From Rosa chinensis (Eukaryota; Streptophyta; Magnoliopsida; Rosales; Rosaceae): a stretch of DNA of 64,000 nucleotides. Shown here one piece after another: positions 24,061 to 35,688 of this stretch (positions are counted from its first letter, which is position 1; each line of letters begins with the position of its first letter). The stretch lies in the NCBI RefSeq assembly GCF_002994745.2, contig NC_037091.1, positions 23,937,789 through 24,001,788 on the forward strand, in the 5' to 3' direction. Under the pieces are notes generated by a model that did not search any database, had not been told where the DNA came from, and worked only from the letters and a program-made list of their open reading frames with translations. The position numbers were made by a program, and so were the translations under genes.

Positions 24061-24573
24061 GAGAGGTTGGAGAGCTGAGGGGGTGTGATCTCGAAGATGG
24101 AGAGTGACTTGATTTTGGCAGAGGAGCTGGTAAGAGTTTGAGATTTCTCGAAGCTTTTGACGGAGGGAGAAAGATAAGAGTGAAGGAGTGATGGCTGAGT
24201 CAAGATAATAGAACCCTAATCTCGGCGGTGATGTGTGTAGGCGAAGATCATGATGTAGATGGAGGAAGGGATTGCGGAGACAAAAGGGAGAAGAGTGATC
24301 TAGGAAAAGGGACAGTAAAATGCGAGAGATGATGTTTTGAGGAGAGATGCACGAAGAAAATGTCATTTGTTAATTTGTTGAAGTGTTATTTTGTGCAAGT
24401 GGGAGATAATAGCTATCAAGGCGCGGGGGTTTGTTTATTTTTGTTTTGTATTCATGAAACAGACAACACATATATGAAGTTATGTTGTCTGATTATACAT
24501 TGTTTAAATTTGAGCTGAGGGAGCAAGGAGAGATAGTTTCCGCCAATGTGCAATCATAGTACTAGTTTTGGTG

Positions 24574-27142
24574 TGATAGGAGCATAAAATGCGACGTTAT
24601 AATGTTTAACTCCCTATATTTTGCTAAGTTATTTCCTTTATCTTGATCAATTTAACTTAGTTAGTCTTTTTCAGGTGAAAATGGAGTCTCAAAGTCCAAA
24701 AATGGCTAAGGAAGGCACAAGTGGCGCAGAAATGGAAAGAAATGAAGAAATGGAAGTTCTCCCAGTTTGACTAGGAAAAGGAATCCTAGTTGGAGTAGGA
24801 ATCAGAAGCTGACTTGGATTCAAACTCTTAAGTCGCGGAAATTAGAAGTTCTACTTGAACAGGGAAACCCAATTGTACTCAAATATGGAATCCTAGTGTG
24901 ATAAGGAGTCCCTGTTGGATAAGGATTACTCAAGAAGGTTCCGGAAGAGTGTAGAAGAATCGCAGAAAAGAAGTTTGTATTCAACTAGGAAACCTACTTG
25001 CATATGGAGTTCTACTCATACTAGGAGAGCTATGGAACGATCATGAAGCATCTAGAAGTCTCAAGAAGGTCATATGCCATGCACATGGAAGAGGAAGCAA
25101 CAAGAGATTCGAATTACAAAGCAATGTGGAATTTGGACTTCTTGTTGAGTTTGGATTGGAATTGCCGTGATAATCTTGAAGGTTCTAGGGAGTTCTTGAC
25201 GTTTTTACTTCAGAATAGGCGTGGAAGACATGTGAGAGGCATGTGATGCAAAGGAAAACCGAATTGGACTCAACTTGTGCCTTAAAAGTAAAATCCATTA
25301 CAGATTCGGAAATCTGCCTGTGCAGATCAGTCAACTTCAACGGAGTGTCAAAAATCGCTCAGAGCTCAGAAAATTATGATCTTTATATGGTTGGAAAGCT
25401 ACGGATGTCTAGTTTCCAAAGCGTTTTACGGTTCATCAATATCTATTTTCTAGAGGAAGTTATGGCCGTTTTAGTGGACTGAGGTCAATCCTGCCGGAAA
25501 TCTGTTTTGAGAGAAAGAAGTCCTAAATCAACACGAACTAAGAGAAACCAAGTAGAAACGAATTGGGAGTGCCTTGAGACGTTCTACTATATATACCTTG
25601 TGTATTAGACGTTCAGGGTGACACTTTATTCTCCACAATTTCGTTTCTCACCGGTTTGCTCTTGAGTTTCAGGTTTTTGCATCTACAAGTTCCTAGCCGT
25701 GCCATCCTCCATCCTAGCCGTGAATTCTACCTTGTGTTGCTGCCTTGGATCTGCTTTGGACCTTGGGACGTAGTCAAGGGTTGTTCATACCATCTTCCCT
25801 ATGTTTGCTTTACGGTTTAGTGTTTTTGTAGTTGTATTTTCTGTTTTGTTTTCCTTATGTGTAAAACCGAAACCATGAGATAACTTTCTGATTTTTGAAT
25901 GCGATTTTGATGTTCTTTTCAATGATTGATTGGTTTATGTATGTTTAATCTTTATTTGTTGCCGAAATATGGAATGATAATCTGGTTTTGTTTTATGGAA
26001 AACTTTTATGTGTTCTTGTTCTTTGGGTGCGCAACTTAGAATGATTGCATGTAATTGGAGCTAGTAATTAGGTGAACGCTTGTTGATCCTAGTTCAATAT
26101 GGTAGTAAAGGCTTTGTACAAAGGTCGAGATCAGATTATGCATGTAATGAAAAGACTTGCTTTGAGTACTTGAATTTGCATGTTTATTGACTAAACTTTC
26201 ACTTGTGCTTAATGATTCGAATGCATGAGATCATGAGTTGCTTTGATTGTGTGATACCTGCATTTGAAGTATATTGTTTAGGCGCTTGTTCTACTCAATT
26301 GTGTAAAGGGAAGTCATATAAGGGACATTGGGCGCTTGTAACTTTGTTTCTTGGTTGATATCGTTTCATGGTAACTAAAAGATTAAAGATTGCATGAATG
26401 GGTTGTTCTTGATTAGTTCTTGAAAAATTGTTCTTCAAAAATTCTTCTTTTCCCACCTATGTAAATAGAAACGTTTTCAATCTTTGTTTATTTTCTGAAA
26501 ATTTATGTTTTCAATCTTCAAAAACCCCCCTATCTTTATGTTTTCTTGTTTGTGTAAATAATTAAAATTAACTTAGACTTTAGGTAGCATGTTAACCTAG
26601 TTAAATAAAATAAAATAAAATAAATAAATGTTTTTAAATTCGTGAATAGTGTCTCCGTGAATAGTAAATATGTGTTTGTTTTAGTTTTAGTGTTTTTTTA
26701 GGAGTTTGTTATGTGTTTGTTATGTGCTCCTATTTTTTAGGGATTAGCTCCTAAATTTTAGGGAAAGTAGTTAGAGTTAGTTTTGACTTAGTATTTTGTG
26801 TTTGACTTGGTAAATAATTTGTTTTCTTAATAATTAAGTAATCCTAATTAGTATATGACTAGTAATCCTTGTTGTATGTGGATTTCTAATATAACTATGA
26901 CTTGTAAAATGTATTCTAGTAGGAGTAGGATTCCTAATCTAATTATAACTTGGATTCTTTGTAAATTTTGAATTGTTATAAATATATACTTCTATTTTCG
27001 TTTGTCTTGTAAATTCTTCTCCTTAAATTTGTTTCTCACATGTTAGCACCCTCAATCCCCGGTTTAGAACGATCCCTGCTTATCCTATACTAACGCTCGA
27101 CATTTTCAGGGTTTAAATTGGCGATTGCTTTTGCACGTATCA
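24574..27142 (+). repeat. LARD 5' LTR (2,569 bp)
   Basis: TG...CA bounded. It holds a TATA box near 25587-25596. Its 3' part has the block CACCCTCAATCCCCGG (27047-27062) shared with the solo LTR at 2502-4509. Small open frames (25043-25246, 25243-25482) recur unchanged in the 3' LTR but have no recognisable domain, and I do not call them genes. Confidence 0.92.
25586..25597 (+). promoter_or_regulatory. TATA box of LARD LTR
   Basis: CTATATATACC in a locally less AT-rich context (GAGACGTTCTACTATATATA). It is the likely core promoter of the element; the same motif recurs at about 31329-31340 in the 3' LTR. Confidence 0.55.
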
Positions 27143-27147
27143 ATTTT

Positions 27148-27166
27148 TGGCGCCGTTGCCGGGGAT
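27148..27166 (+). other. Primer binding site, tRNA-Asp
   Basis: TGGCGCCGTTGCCGGGGAT starts five bases after the LTR end. It matches the complement of the 3' end of plant tRNA-Asp, the primer used by Athila-like and several LARD families. Confidence 0.88.
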
Positions 27167-30100
27167 TGAAAAGTCTTCATGTGATGAAAACGCCACTAAG
27201 GTATGATTTTGGTAAGGGATTATGAACTATTATGGAATAGGTGAAGTCTCGTTTGTTGATATTAGCCTTAACCCCTTATTATCACCTGATTCAGGTCTTT
27301 TAAGGTTGAGGGCGGCTTTTATTAACACTTGAAAAATGTCTTGCACTTAGGCCTTTTCTTATCTAAGTAAGTATAGCCTATGTGAGATGGTGACTAGGAA
27401 GGGGACAACGTCCATGATGGGTTTTGAATCCAGAAGTGCAATCAAACGAGCCTAAACCACTATGTGGGAGTAGCTTGTGCCAAAATGGTTTCTACCTCTC
27501 ATGTTCGTCCTCCCCCGCACTGGCCATTTCAGTAAGGTTGCCCAAAGGATTTGAGAAGAAATATGTGTGGAGGCAAGGACTTGGGCTGCACGTCCAAAAC
27601 AATAGTTCATGATGTCTTATTGAAGTCATATACTTAGACAATTTTCGAGAATAGTTGGGTTTGGTAAGAAGTTGTGAGTCATAATGGACTAGGTGAAATA
27701 TTCTCTTGTTAATACTTGTCAAAGTTTTGTTTATCAAGTAGGCACACTTTATTAGCATAGGGTGTCTAGGTTGATTGGATACGAGAAGTGCTAGCAAAGG
27801 GTCTCGTCCCCTGCTAATCAAGTGAGCTGAGCTCCGCCAAAATCGTTCCTCTACTACCTGGCTCTGTGTGAAAAGAGTAACCAAAAGATAAAGGGAAGGG
27901 AGACTTGTATTAAAACTAGAATCTTTGGGCCGTATGTCTAAACCTTGATTCACGATTGCTTATTGGAGTTAACTACTTAAAGATTGTAAAAATTGTAAAA
28001 CTTGTATATATATACATAAAATTTCATTGGTCTTGTATATATTCATACTTGTGATGTTTTGTTATGTGTATATATTGGAATAAATGGAGATACAAGTCTA
28101 GGCTGAAAGACTTTAAACATTAAGCGCTGCATGGGAGGCAACCCATTTCAACCGTAGCTATGGAGGAGCCATCAACGCAGATTTGCTTTCTTGAACTCTT
28201 TCCATTCTCTTTTATTTAATTTTGTTTGGTTTTAGGATTTCTTGCGTTAGCTCTTATTCCATGCTTGATTTATGCTTTGCATGCTTTATACTTGTTTATA
28301 CATTGAGGACAATGCATGATTTAAGTGTGGGGGAAGGGTTTAACGTTTCACTTTGTTTTTAGATAGTTAGTTTGGGTTTAACGTTTCACTTTGTTTTTAG
28401 ATAGTTAGTTTTGTGGTCTAAAAAAAAAAAAAAAAAAAAAAAACAAATTTAAATATTTTCGTCATTTTAATAATAATAAAAAATTCGTCACTGTTCACAA
28501 AAAAAAAAAAATATTCTTTTTGTTTTGTTTTGTGATTGAGTCTTAGGATGCCCTTTTAACTGTCTAGGATGAGCTTATATCTCTGAAATTAAGGCTAAAA
28601 GAGGATCACAAGATTGAGATAATGTTTGATGATATTCTTTGGTTAATTATGATGTATGAAAAGCATATGAATGTGTAGTAGATATGGTGCATGCGTAACT
28701 TTGATACAGAATATGAACATGTGGAAGATAAGTTGTGATTCATAATAACTTTTGTGAGAATTTGAGCCATGTGCCCTTTCTTTGTTGAGTGATTAATGAA
28801 AAAAATAAATATACTCTTATTTTCTTGGCGATGATTTTGTTGATCTCATTATTCTTTCATCTTGATTGATTACTTGCCATAGATTAAGTTTGATGGACTA
28901 GAGAATGCTAGAATTCACTTTTATGCTTGTTGAAACTTTTATCAATACATGTCCTTGATTCTGGAAAGGATAAAGGCAACTTAGGATTTTTACCACCATA
29001 GCCAAATATAGCCTGTGTCCCTATTTGTGCCCGTCGTGGGACTCCCTTAGTTAACCATTTTGAGCCTACGTTAAACCTTTTATTTCATCACCTTCAAAAT
29101 TCCTTAACCTTTAACCCTAGTATAGTTATATCCTTACCCTTTGTTCTAAAGACTTAGTGGAGCATATTTTTGAGACTTTGCTTGGAGTTTTGGCGTCAAG
29201 GATGACTTTTGAAGACATGAAGAAGTTCAAGTGTGGGGGTAGACTTGTCCATAAGAGAAAAAGTGTATGTAATTGCTGAGAAAAAAAGGGAATGAAATCG
29301 TAAAAAAAAAAAGAGAAAGGGAATATTTCGGCAATTAAAGAAAAAAAAATGTATTATTGTTTTATGTTTATGGATTTTAGTCCCCTATGCTTAGTGGATT
29401 TGGAGTTTACTTTGAAGTGAAGGCCCATTGTTGAAAAATTTGGTCTTTGTCCAATTCACTTGTTCAAAAGAAGGTTAGAATGAAGTTTGGGCCCAACATG
29501 ATGGTACTTGGCCCTTTTATAAGCCTTTGAAGGATACTTGGCGTCTACATGCTTTGGTGGATTAGAAATTTGGTCTCTCTACATCAACAAGTGCTCTACT
29601 AGGTTTTTAGGATACTTTGTGATTTCCTTATCCCTTCGTTTCTTTTAACCTTAAGCCTTGGCCCCATTACAACCTTGAATTGTAAGACCTCTTTGATCCT
29701 TAAGATGGGACAGCCTTTGATCTGTGGAGATGAGTTATAACTGTTGAACTTATGGCTTGGGTTCATCTGTGCAAGTAGTTGATATCTTTCATGAGATCTT
29801 TAAAAGAAAAAAAAATATAATGTGCTTTCGTTTCTTATACATATGTGATTTACTTGTTAATCTTTCACATATACTTGAGTGATAAGCTTTTAAGCATGAG
29901 CCTTGAATCTGAGAGAAGAAAGAGTGATATATCCATGTGAGGTTTGAATCATGACTTGTTTGAAATATGTTAAAGAACCCATCACCATTGTTTACCCCCA
30001 AGTCTTACATGCTTATAAGTGGATTTAAATTTGTAATTAGCTCTTGAATATCTTGAGGATGTAATGCTTGGTTAAGTGCTAATCTTGGTGATTTGAAAGT

Positions 30101-30301
30101 ATGAGATTTCTGAGACAATATGTTAAAGGGCAATAGATGTTCTTGTGTGTCAACGTTTGTGTCTCTGTTGGTGACGTTTTCTTTGATTTTTGTTTAAGTG
30201 TTTTACGTTTTCCTTACTTAGTCTTTTTCGTTAGTCTTCGTTTCAGTTTTGTAGTCTTTTTGGTTTGTTATGTTGATTTTGCTAAGGGACTAGCAAAAGC
30301 T
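27167..30301 (+). other. LARD internal region, non-coding
   Basis: No retroelement protein domain in any frame; the longest open frame (27492-27953, - strand) has no recognisable feature. It has the block TGCATGGGAGGCAACCCA (28128-28145), which I recall from LARD/Athila-like interiors. A perfect tandem duplication of about 38 bp lies at 28336-28411, an A run at 28420-28442, and two extra AAGTGTGGGGG motifs at 28323-28333 and 29230-29240. Confidence 0.7.
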
Positions 30302-30316
30302 AAGTGTGGGGGAATT
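30302..30316 (+). other. Polypurine tract of LARD
   Basis: AAGTGTGGGGGAATT abuts the 3' LTR start (TGATAGG at 30317). It is the expected primer site for plus-strand DNA synthesis. Confidence 0.75.
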
Positions 30317-32885
30317 TGATAGGAGCATAAAATGCGACGTTATAATGTTTAACTCCCTATATTTTGCTAAGTTATTTCCTTTATCTTGATCAATTTAACT
30401 TAGTTAGTCTTTTTCAGGTGAAAATGGAGTCTCAAAGTCCAAAAATGGCTAAGGAAGGCACAAGTGGCGCAGAAATGGAAAGAAATGAAGAAATGGAAGT
30501 TCTCCCAGTTTGACTAGGAAAAGGAATCCTAGTTGGAGTAGGAATCAGAAGCTGACTTGGATTCAAACTCTTAAGTCGCGGAAATTAGAAGTTCTACTTG
30601 AACAGGGAAACCCAATTGTACTCAAATATGGAATCCTAGTGTGATAAGGAGTCCCTGTTGGATAAGGATTACTCAAGAAGGTTCCGGAAGAGTGTAGAAG
30701 AATCGCAGAAAAGAAGTTTGTATTCAACTAGGAAACCTACTTGCATATGGAGTTCTACTCATACTAGGAGAGCTATGGAACGATCATGAAGCATCTAGAA
30801 GTCTCAAGAAGGTCATATGCCATGCACATGGAAGAGGAAGCAACAAGAGATTCGAATTACAAAGCAATGTGGAATTTGGACTTCTTGTTGAGTTTGGATT
30901 GGAATTGCCGTGATAATCTTGAAGGTTCTAGGGAGTTCTTGACGTTTTTACTTCAGAATAGGCGTGGAAGACATGTGAGAGGCATGTGATGCAAAGGAAA
31001 ACCGAATTGGACTCAACTTGTGCCTTAAAAGTAAAATCCATTACAGATTCGGAAATCTGCCTGTGCAGATCAGTCAACTTCAACGGAGTGTCAAAAATCG
31101 CTCAGAGCTCAGAAAATTATGATCTTTATATGGTTGGAAAGCTACGGATGTCTAGTTTCCAAAGCGTTTTACGGTTCATCAATATCTATTTTCTAGAGGA
31201 AGTTATGGCCGTTTTAGTGGACTGAGGTCAATCCTGCCGGAAATCTGTTTTGAGAGAAAGAAGTCCTAAATCAACACGAACTAAGAGAAACCAAGTAGAA
31301 ACGAATTGGGAGTGCCTTGAGACGTTCTACTATATATACCTTGTGTATTAGACGTTCAGGGTGACACTTTATTCTCCACAATTTCGTTTCTCACCGGTTT
31401 GCTCTTGAGTTTCAGGTTTTTGCATCTACAAGTTCCTAGCCGTGCCATCCTCCATCCTAGCCGTGAATTCTACCTTGTGTTGCTGCCTTGGATCTGCTTT
31501 GGACCTTGGGACGTAGTCAAGGGTTGTTCATACCATCTTCCCTATGTTTGCTTTACGGTTTAGTGTTTTTGTAGTTGTATTTTCTGTTTTGTTTTCCTTA
31601 TGTGTAAAACCGAAACCATGAGATAACTTTCTGATTTTTGAATGCGATTTTGATGTTCTTTTCAATGATTGATTGGTTTATGTATGTTTAATCTTTATTT
31701 GTTGCCGAAATATGGAATGATAATCTGGTTTTGTTTTATGGAAAACTTTTATGTGTTCTTGTTCTTTGGGTGCGCAACTTAGAATGATTGCATGTAATTG
31801 GAGCTAGTAATTAGGTGAACGCTTGTTGATCCTAGTTCAATATGGTAGTAAAGGCTTTGTACAAAGGTCGAGATCAGATTATGCATGTAATGAAAAGACT
31901 TGCTTTGAGTACTTGAATTTGCATGTTTATTGACTAAACTTTCACTTGTGCTTAATGATTCGAATGCATGAGATCATGAGTTGCTTTGATTGTGTGATAC
32001 CTGCATTTGAAGTATATTGTTTAGGCGCTTGTTCTACTCAATTGTGTAAAGGGAAGTCATATAAGGGACATTGGGCGCTTGTAACTTTGTTTCTTGGTTG
32101 ATATCGTTTCATGGTAACTAAAAGATTAAAGATTGCATGAATGGGTTGTTCTTGATTAGTTCTTGAAAAATTGTTCTTCAAAAATTCTTCTTTTCCCACC
32201 TATGTAAATAGAAACGTTTTCAATCTTTGTTTATTTTCTGAAAATTTATGTTTTCAATCTTCAAAAACCCCCCTATCTTTATGTTTTCTTGTTTGTGTAA
32301 ATAATTAAAATTAACTTAGACTTTAGGTAGCATGTTAACCTAGTTAAATAAAATAAAATAAAATAAATAAATGTTTTTAAATTCGTGAATAGTGTCTCCG
32401 TGAATAGTAAATATGTGTTTGTTTTAGTTTTAGTGTTTTTTTAGGAGTTTGTTATGTGTTTGTTATGTGCTCCTATTTTTTAGGGATTAGCTCCTAAATT
32501 TTAGGGAAAGTAGTTAGAGTTAGTTTTGACTTAGTATTTTGTGTTTGACTTGGTAAATAATTTGTTTTCTTAATAATTAAGTAATCCTAATTAGTATATG
32601 ACTAGTAATCCTTGTTGTATGTGGATTTCTAATATAACTATGACTTGTAAAATGTATTCTAGTAGGAGTAGGATTCCTAATCTAATTATAACTTGGATTC
32701 TTTGTAAATTTTGAATTGTTATAAATATATACTTCTATTTTCGTTTGTCTTGTAAATTCTTCTCCTTAAATTTGTTTCTCACATGTTAGCACCCTCAATC
32801 CCCGGTTTAGAACGATCCCTGCTTATCCTATACTAACGCTCGACATTTTCAGGGTTTAAATTGGCGATTGCTTTTGCACGTATCA
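30317..32885 (+). repeat. LARD 3' LTR (2,569 bp)
   Basis: Same length and, where compared, same sequence as 24574-27142. It is followed by the TSD TGGTG at 32886-32890, after which the CACTA right end resumes. Confidence 0.92.
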
Positions 32886-33616
32886 TGGTGCAAGGGATAG
32901 GTATCTCTCATTTAGACAACACAAATAAGAAATTCCGTTGTAGGAGTACATATATGTAACCTACATTTTGATCGAAGTTTGTTCATTTTGGGGGAATGAA
33001 TGACATTTTGGATGCATTGAAATCTTGCCAGTATATATCTTCATTACTTGGACAACACAAAGTAAAAAACTGTTGTATGATATTTTGCAAGCTACACTCA
33101 TACAACAGATATAACTATTCTGTTGTCCTTTGGAGCACCAATTTAGAGCCAAATTTGAGTTAGGCTAAAAGGGAAATGTGCCGCTATTTTTTTTTTTCAT
33201 TCACACAACGAACTATTCTTATAACTGTTGTGCAATGATCTACTAGTTAAAAAGTTCAGAATTTTAACCACCTTATACAACGCAAGTTTTGTAAACGTGT
33301 TGTGTGATTCACTTTTCTTCATCACACAACACTTTTTTTTTTTCGTTGTGCAAAAAGTGTTGTGTGTTTAAGTTATTGGTGTAGTGTCTAATGCCCTGGT
33401 TTATGTTGGTTTTCTAACCAACTGCTCAATATTAAAGAAGAAATCTGTATAGAAATTGGACAATGTATTAGAAAGCTCAGTAAACTAAGGAAGAAAACTT
33501 GCACTGCAATATCTGACAATGTATTAGAAAAAAATTAGATAAGTCTTGCACCAAGTCAATAAGCAAAGGCAGGGTACTCAAGCATCCAACAATATAAAAC
33601 ATACATATTCACACTT

Positions 33617-34003
33617 GATAATAATGCAGGCGAGGTAGCAGAGATTGTGTGCTAGATGTATCTCAGCAATTTCTTCATCTGTCATCTTTGTCATCTGCTC
33701 TAGTGATACTCTAATATTTGCATCCATGTAAGAGTTAGGACCATATCATACGTTTAAATATGGCACTTGAGAGAAAGCCTGCAGAAGAGAAGTGACTTAA
33801 AATTAAAGAGAAGAAAACAGCAACAATTGACAATGAAGATTTTTTGTTCTAATAATAAGATAAATTGACATATATATGATCGAGATTTTGGGATGAACAT
33901 TGTAATACAACCAACCTGCAGAACGGTTTGGACAACATTTGAAGAAGTACAGGTGATTGTTGGCACAAGCTCATGTGCATAAGCTTTGGTTTCAAAAATG
34001 TAC
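33617..34003 (-). pseudogene. Quinolinate synthase fragment, two exons
   Basis: Exon 34003-33916 encodes YIFETKAYAHELVPTITCTS, then SNVVQTVLQ with a GT donor. Exon 33778-33617 begins AFSQVPYLNV and continues YGPNSYMDANI, QMTKMTDEEIAEIH, then after a small deletion SLLPRLHYYQ with a GT donor. This matches the NadA-type domain of plant quinolinate synthase, the plastid [4Fe-4S] enzyme that makes quinolinate for NAD synthesis. The Trp codon expected before YGP is TGA, and about five residues are missing before SLLPRL with a frameshift. Upstream and downstream exons were not found, so this is a dead fragment. Confidence 0.75.
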
Positions 34004-35683
34004 CTAAACACAGAGAAATTAATGATCATCAAAAGAAAGAATGTAAGATCCCTCGAGTATAAGAGAGCAGGACTGCATGCAATACATGTGACCTTTCCAC
34101 ATTAATCACTGGTGATTGAATACATGCAATACTGTATATATAGAATGTGTCACAATTTTAACCTCTATTAATGGTTTGCCATATTTTGTGACTGCGAGTA
34201 AAGTAATTAGCATGAACCTTTAGCAATGATGCTCCAAAGGATGACGTCCATATTTGCTGTGATCTTTTGGAAGGCTGTGTTTGGACTTGGAGGGAAATGA
34301 GATACATTTTTGTTTCCATCCTTGTCTTTGCTGTGATTGCCTGCTAACAAAATCAAGTTCATTTAATATATAAATCCTATATTGGAGTTGAAGGGACCTG
34401 AGATACATTGTTGGCATGGTTTCGTCCTTGTTTTTGCTATAATCATCTTCCGGAAGGCCTATTAAGGAAATGCCGTTAATTTGAATGATAACTTCTATAT
34501 TCTAGAAAATGCATTGCATCTAATTGTTCCGCAGTTCGAAATACAAAGATAGATCAGTTTCTCCAATATGCCAAAGGAATATCCACTCTCAAAAGCAGAT
34601 GGAATGTTAGCTAGCAGTTGAAAACAGGTCATATAAAATGATACATCATATCATAACAGAAGGAATACCCAATCTGTCCGTATGTGGTATTCTGGTTTTA
34701 CTAACTCCAGAGTTGTTTCTGTATTACAAACTCACACAATACACTCAGTTATTTACCCAATGACTATCTAGTAAAATGATACATCATATCATAACAATAA
34801 ATAACAGCATATATGTTCCTTCAATAATTCCAGAGCTGTTTCTGTATCAAAAACTCACATAACATATTAAGTATCTGAAATGATACATCATATATATTAT
34901 ATATAACAGAAGGATAAAAGCCATATATGTACCACACACTAGTTTTTTGTTGTCACTGTACACTGCAACATTAACTAAATGCATATATTATAATGTGAGA
35001 AAACATTTCAAATAAGACAAGGATTGCAACCTTCCAATACGATGACCAAGGCTTGTTGTAAAGTTGTTTAATACGCTCATGACTAATTGGATTTCCATGA
35101 TTCTTCACGCACACCAAATAAAGAAACAGGAAAAAAAAATTGATAGTTAACACACACCCTACATTAGTTCTCCACAGATGAAAAATTATTACTTTGCAGA
35201 ATTTTAGTACGCTGGACTCTTTCAGATACAATTGTAATCTAACTAAACAACTATGATAAACTAGACTCTAAGAGATCAGCTAGCTGAATCTTCATATCAT
35301 ATCAGATGACTTGGATCTAATTGTGCAAGAGGAGAATATAACCCAGTGGTAGAATAAAAGCCACAGAGAAAAACAATAGCACATCCTTTTCTAAATCCAA
35401 ATCACAAATCAAAAATTCAAAAGATATCTAGATCCGAATACCAAACATGTATATCAACAGAGGCGAGATCTAACAAGTTACAAACCTTAAGCAAATGAAT
35501 AGGTTATGCATGACTCAAAGACAGAAACAGATGTTGACTTCTGTCTAGGGGAACTACCCAGAGATCAACGATCACCGACTAATAGATCTGACGACAACCA
35601 ATATGGCTGTGCAACCGCGAGAAACTACAATCCAATGACTTAGGGGTCGAGATTTTATTCATCTTCTTCCGCTGCATCATTTG
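34004..35683. other. Unassigned sequence between pseudogene and gypsy array
   Basis: Mostly AT-rich. The minus strand at about 34205-34345 has an open stretch (HFPPSPNTAFQKITANMDVI) between stops that looks exon-like but is not recognised; a partly similar stretch lies at 34395-34450. No other exon of quinolinate synthase could be found here. Confidence 0.35.
34620..34920. repeat. Imperfect tandem repeat, three copies of about 100-140 bp
   Basis: AAATGATACATCATAT recurs near 34636, 34774 and 34878, each time preceded or followed by variants of CAGAG(T/C)TGTTTCTGTAT and ACTCACA.AA. Spacing is uneven, so the array is degenerate. Confidence 0.6.
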
Positions 35684-35688
35684 GTGGA

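Larger units (their letters stand above)
24574..32885 (+). mobile_element. LARD-type non-autonomous LTR retrotransposon (8,312 bp)
   Basis: Two 2,569-bp LTRs (24574-27142 and 30317-32885) begin TGATAGGAGC and end CACGTATCA; wherever I compared them they are identical, including two translated open frames. TSD TGGTG lies at 24569-24573 and 32886-32890. The primer site is for tRNA-Asp, and the polypurine tract AAGTGTGGGGGAA precedes the 3' LTR. The 3,174-bp internal part has no gag, protease, reverse transcriptase or integrase. Long LTRs, a non-coding interior and intact ends define a LARD (large retrotransposon derivative), which depends on proteins from an autonomous relative. Identical LTRs and an intact TSD point to recent insertion into the CACTA. 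Confidence 0.92.
18924..33386. mobile_element. CACTA transposon carrying gene fragments, with nested LARD
   Basis: The left end CACTACACCAA (18924) and right end TTGGTGTAGTG (ending 33386) are inverted repeats, and both are followed inward by AAACACACAAC. TSD TCT lies at 18921-18923 and 33387-33389. Subterminal zones (18930-19440 and 32890-33375) hold many copies of ACAACGG/TTGTGTGA-type motifs on both strands. Excluding the LARD and its TSD, the element is about 6.1 kb. No transposase is seen; instead the - strand carries host-like exons (22705-23345, possibly 23923-24060 and about 21950-22100). This fits a gene-capturing, non-autonomous CACTA. Its terminal sequence differs from the CACTA at 10282, so it is another family. 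Confidence 0.88.

Noticed and set aside
25043..25482. Two small open frames (67 and 79 aa) repeated identically at 30786-31225
   Set aside because: They are repeated only because they lie in the two LTRs of one young element; no domain or start context supports translation.
27492..27953. 153-aa minus-strand open frame in the LARD interior
   Set aside because: No recognisable domain, no conserved motif, and low-information composition. It lies in an element type known for non-coding interiors.
34971..35231. 86-aa minus-strand frame with NHGNPISHE, reminiscent of 2-oxoglutarate dioxygenases
   Set aside because: Only a few residues resemble the family and there are no metal-binding or co-substrate motifs; likely chance.
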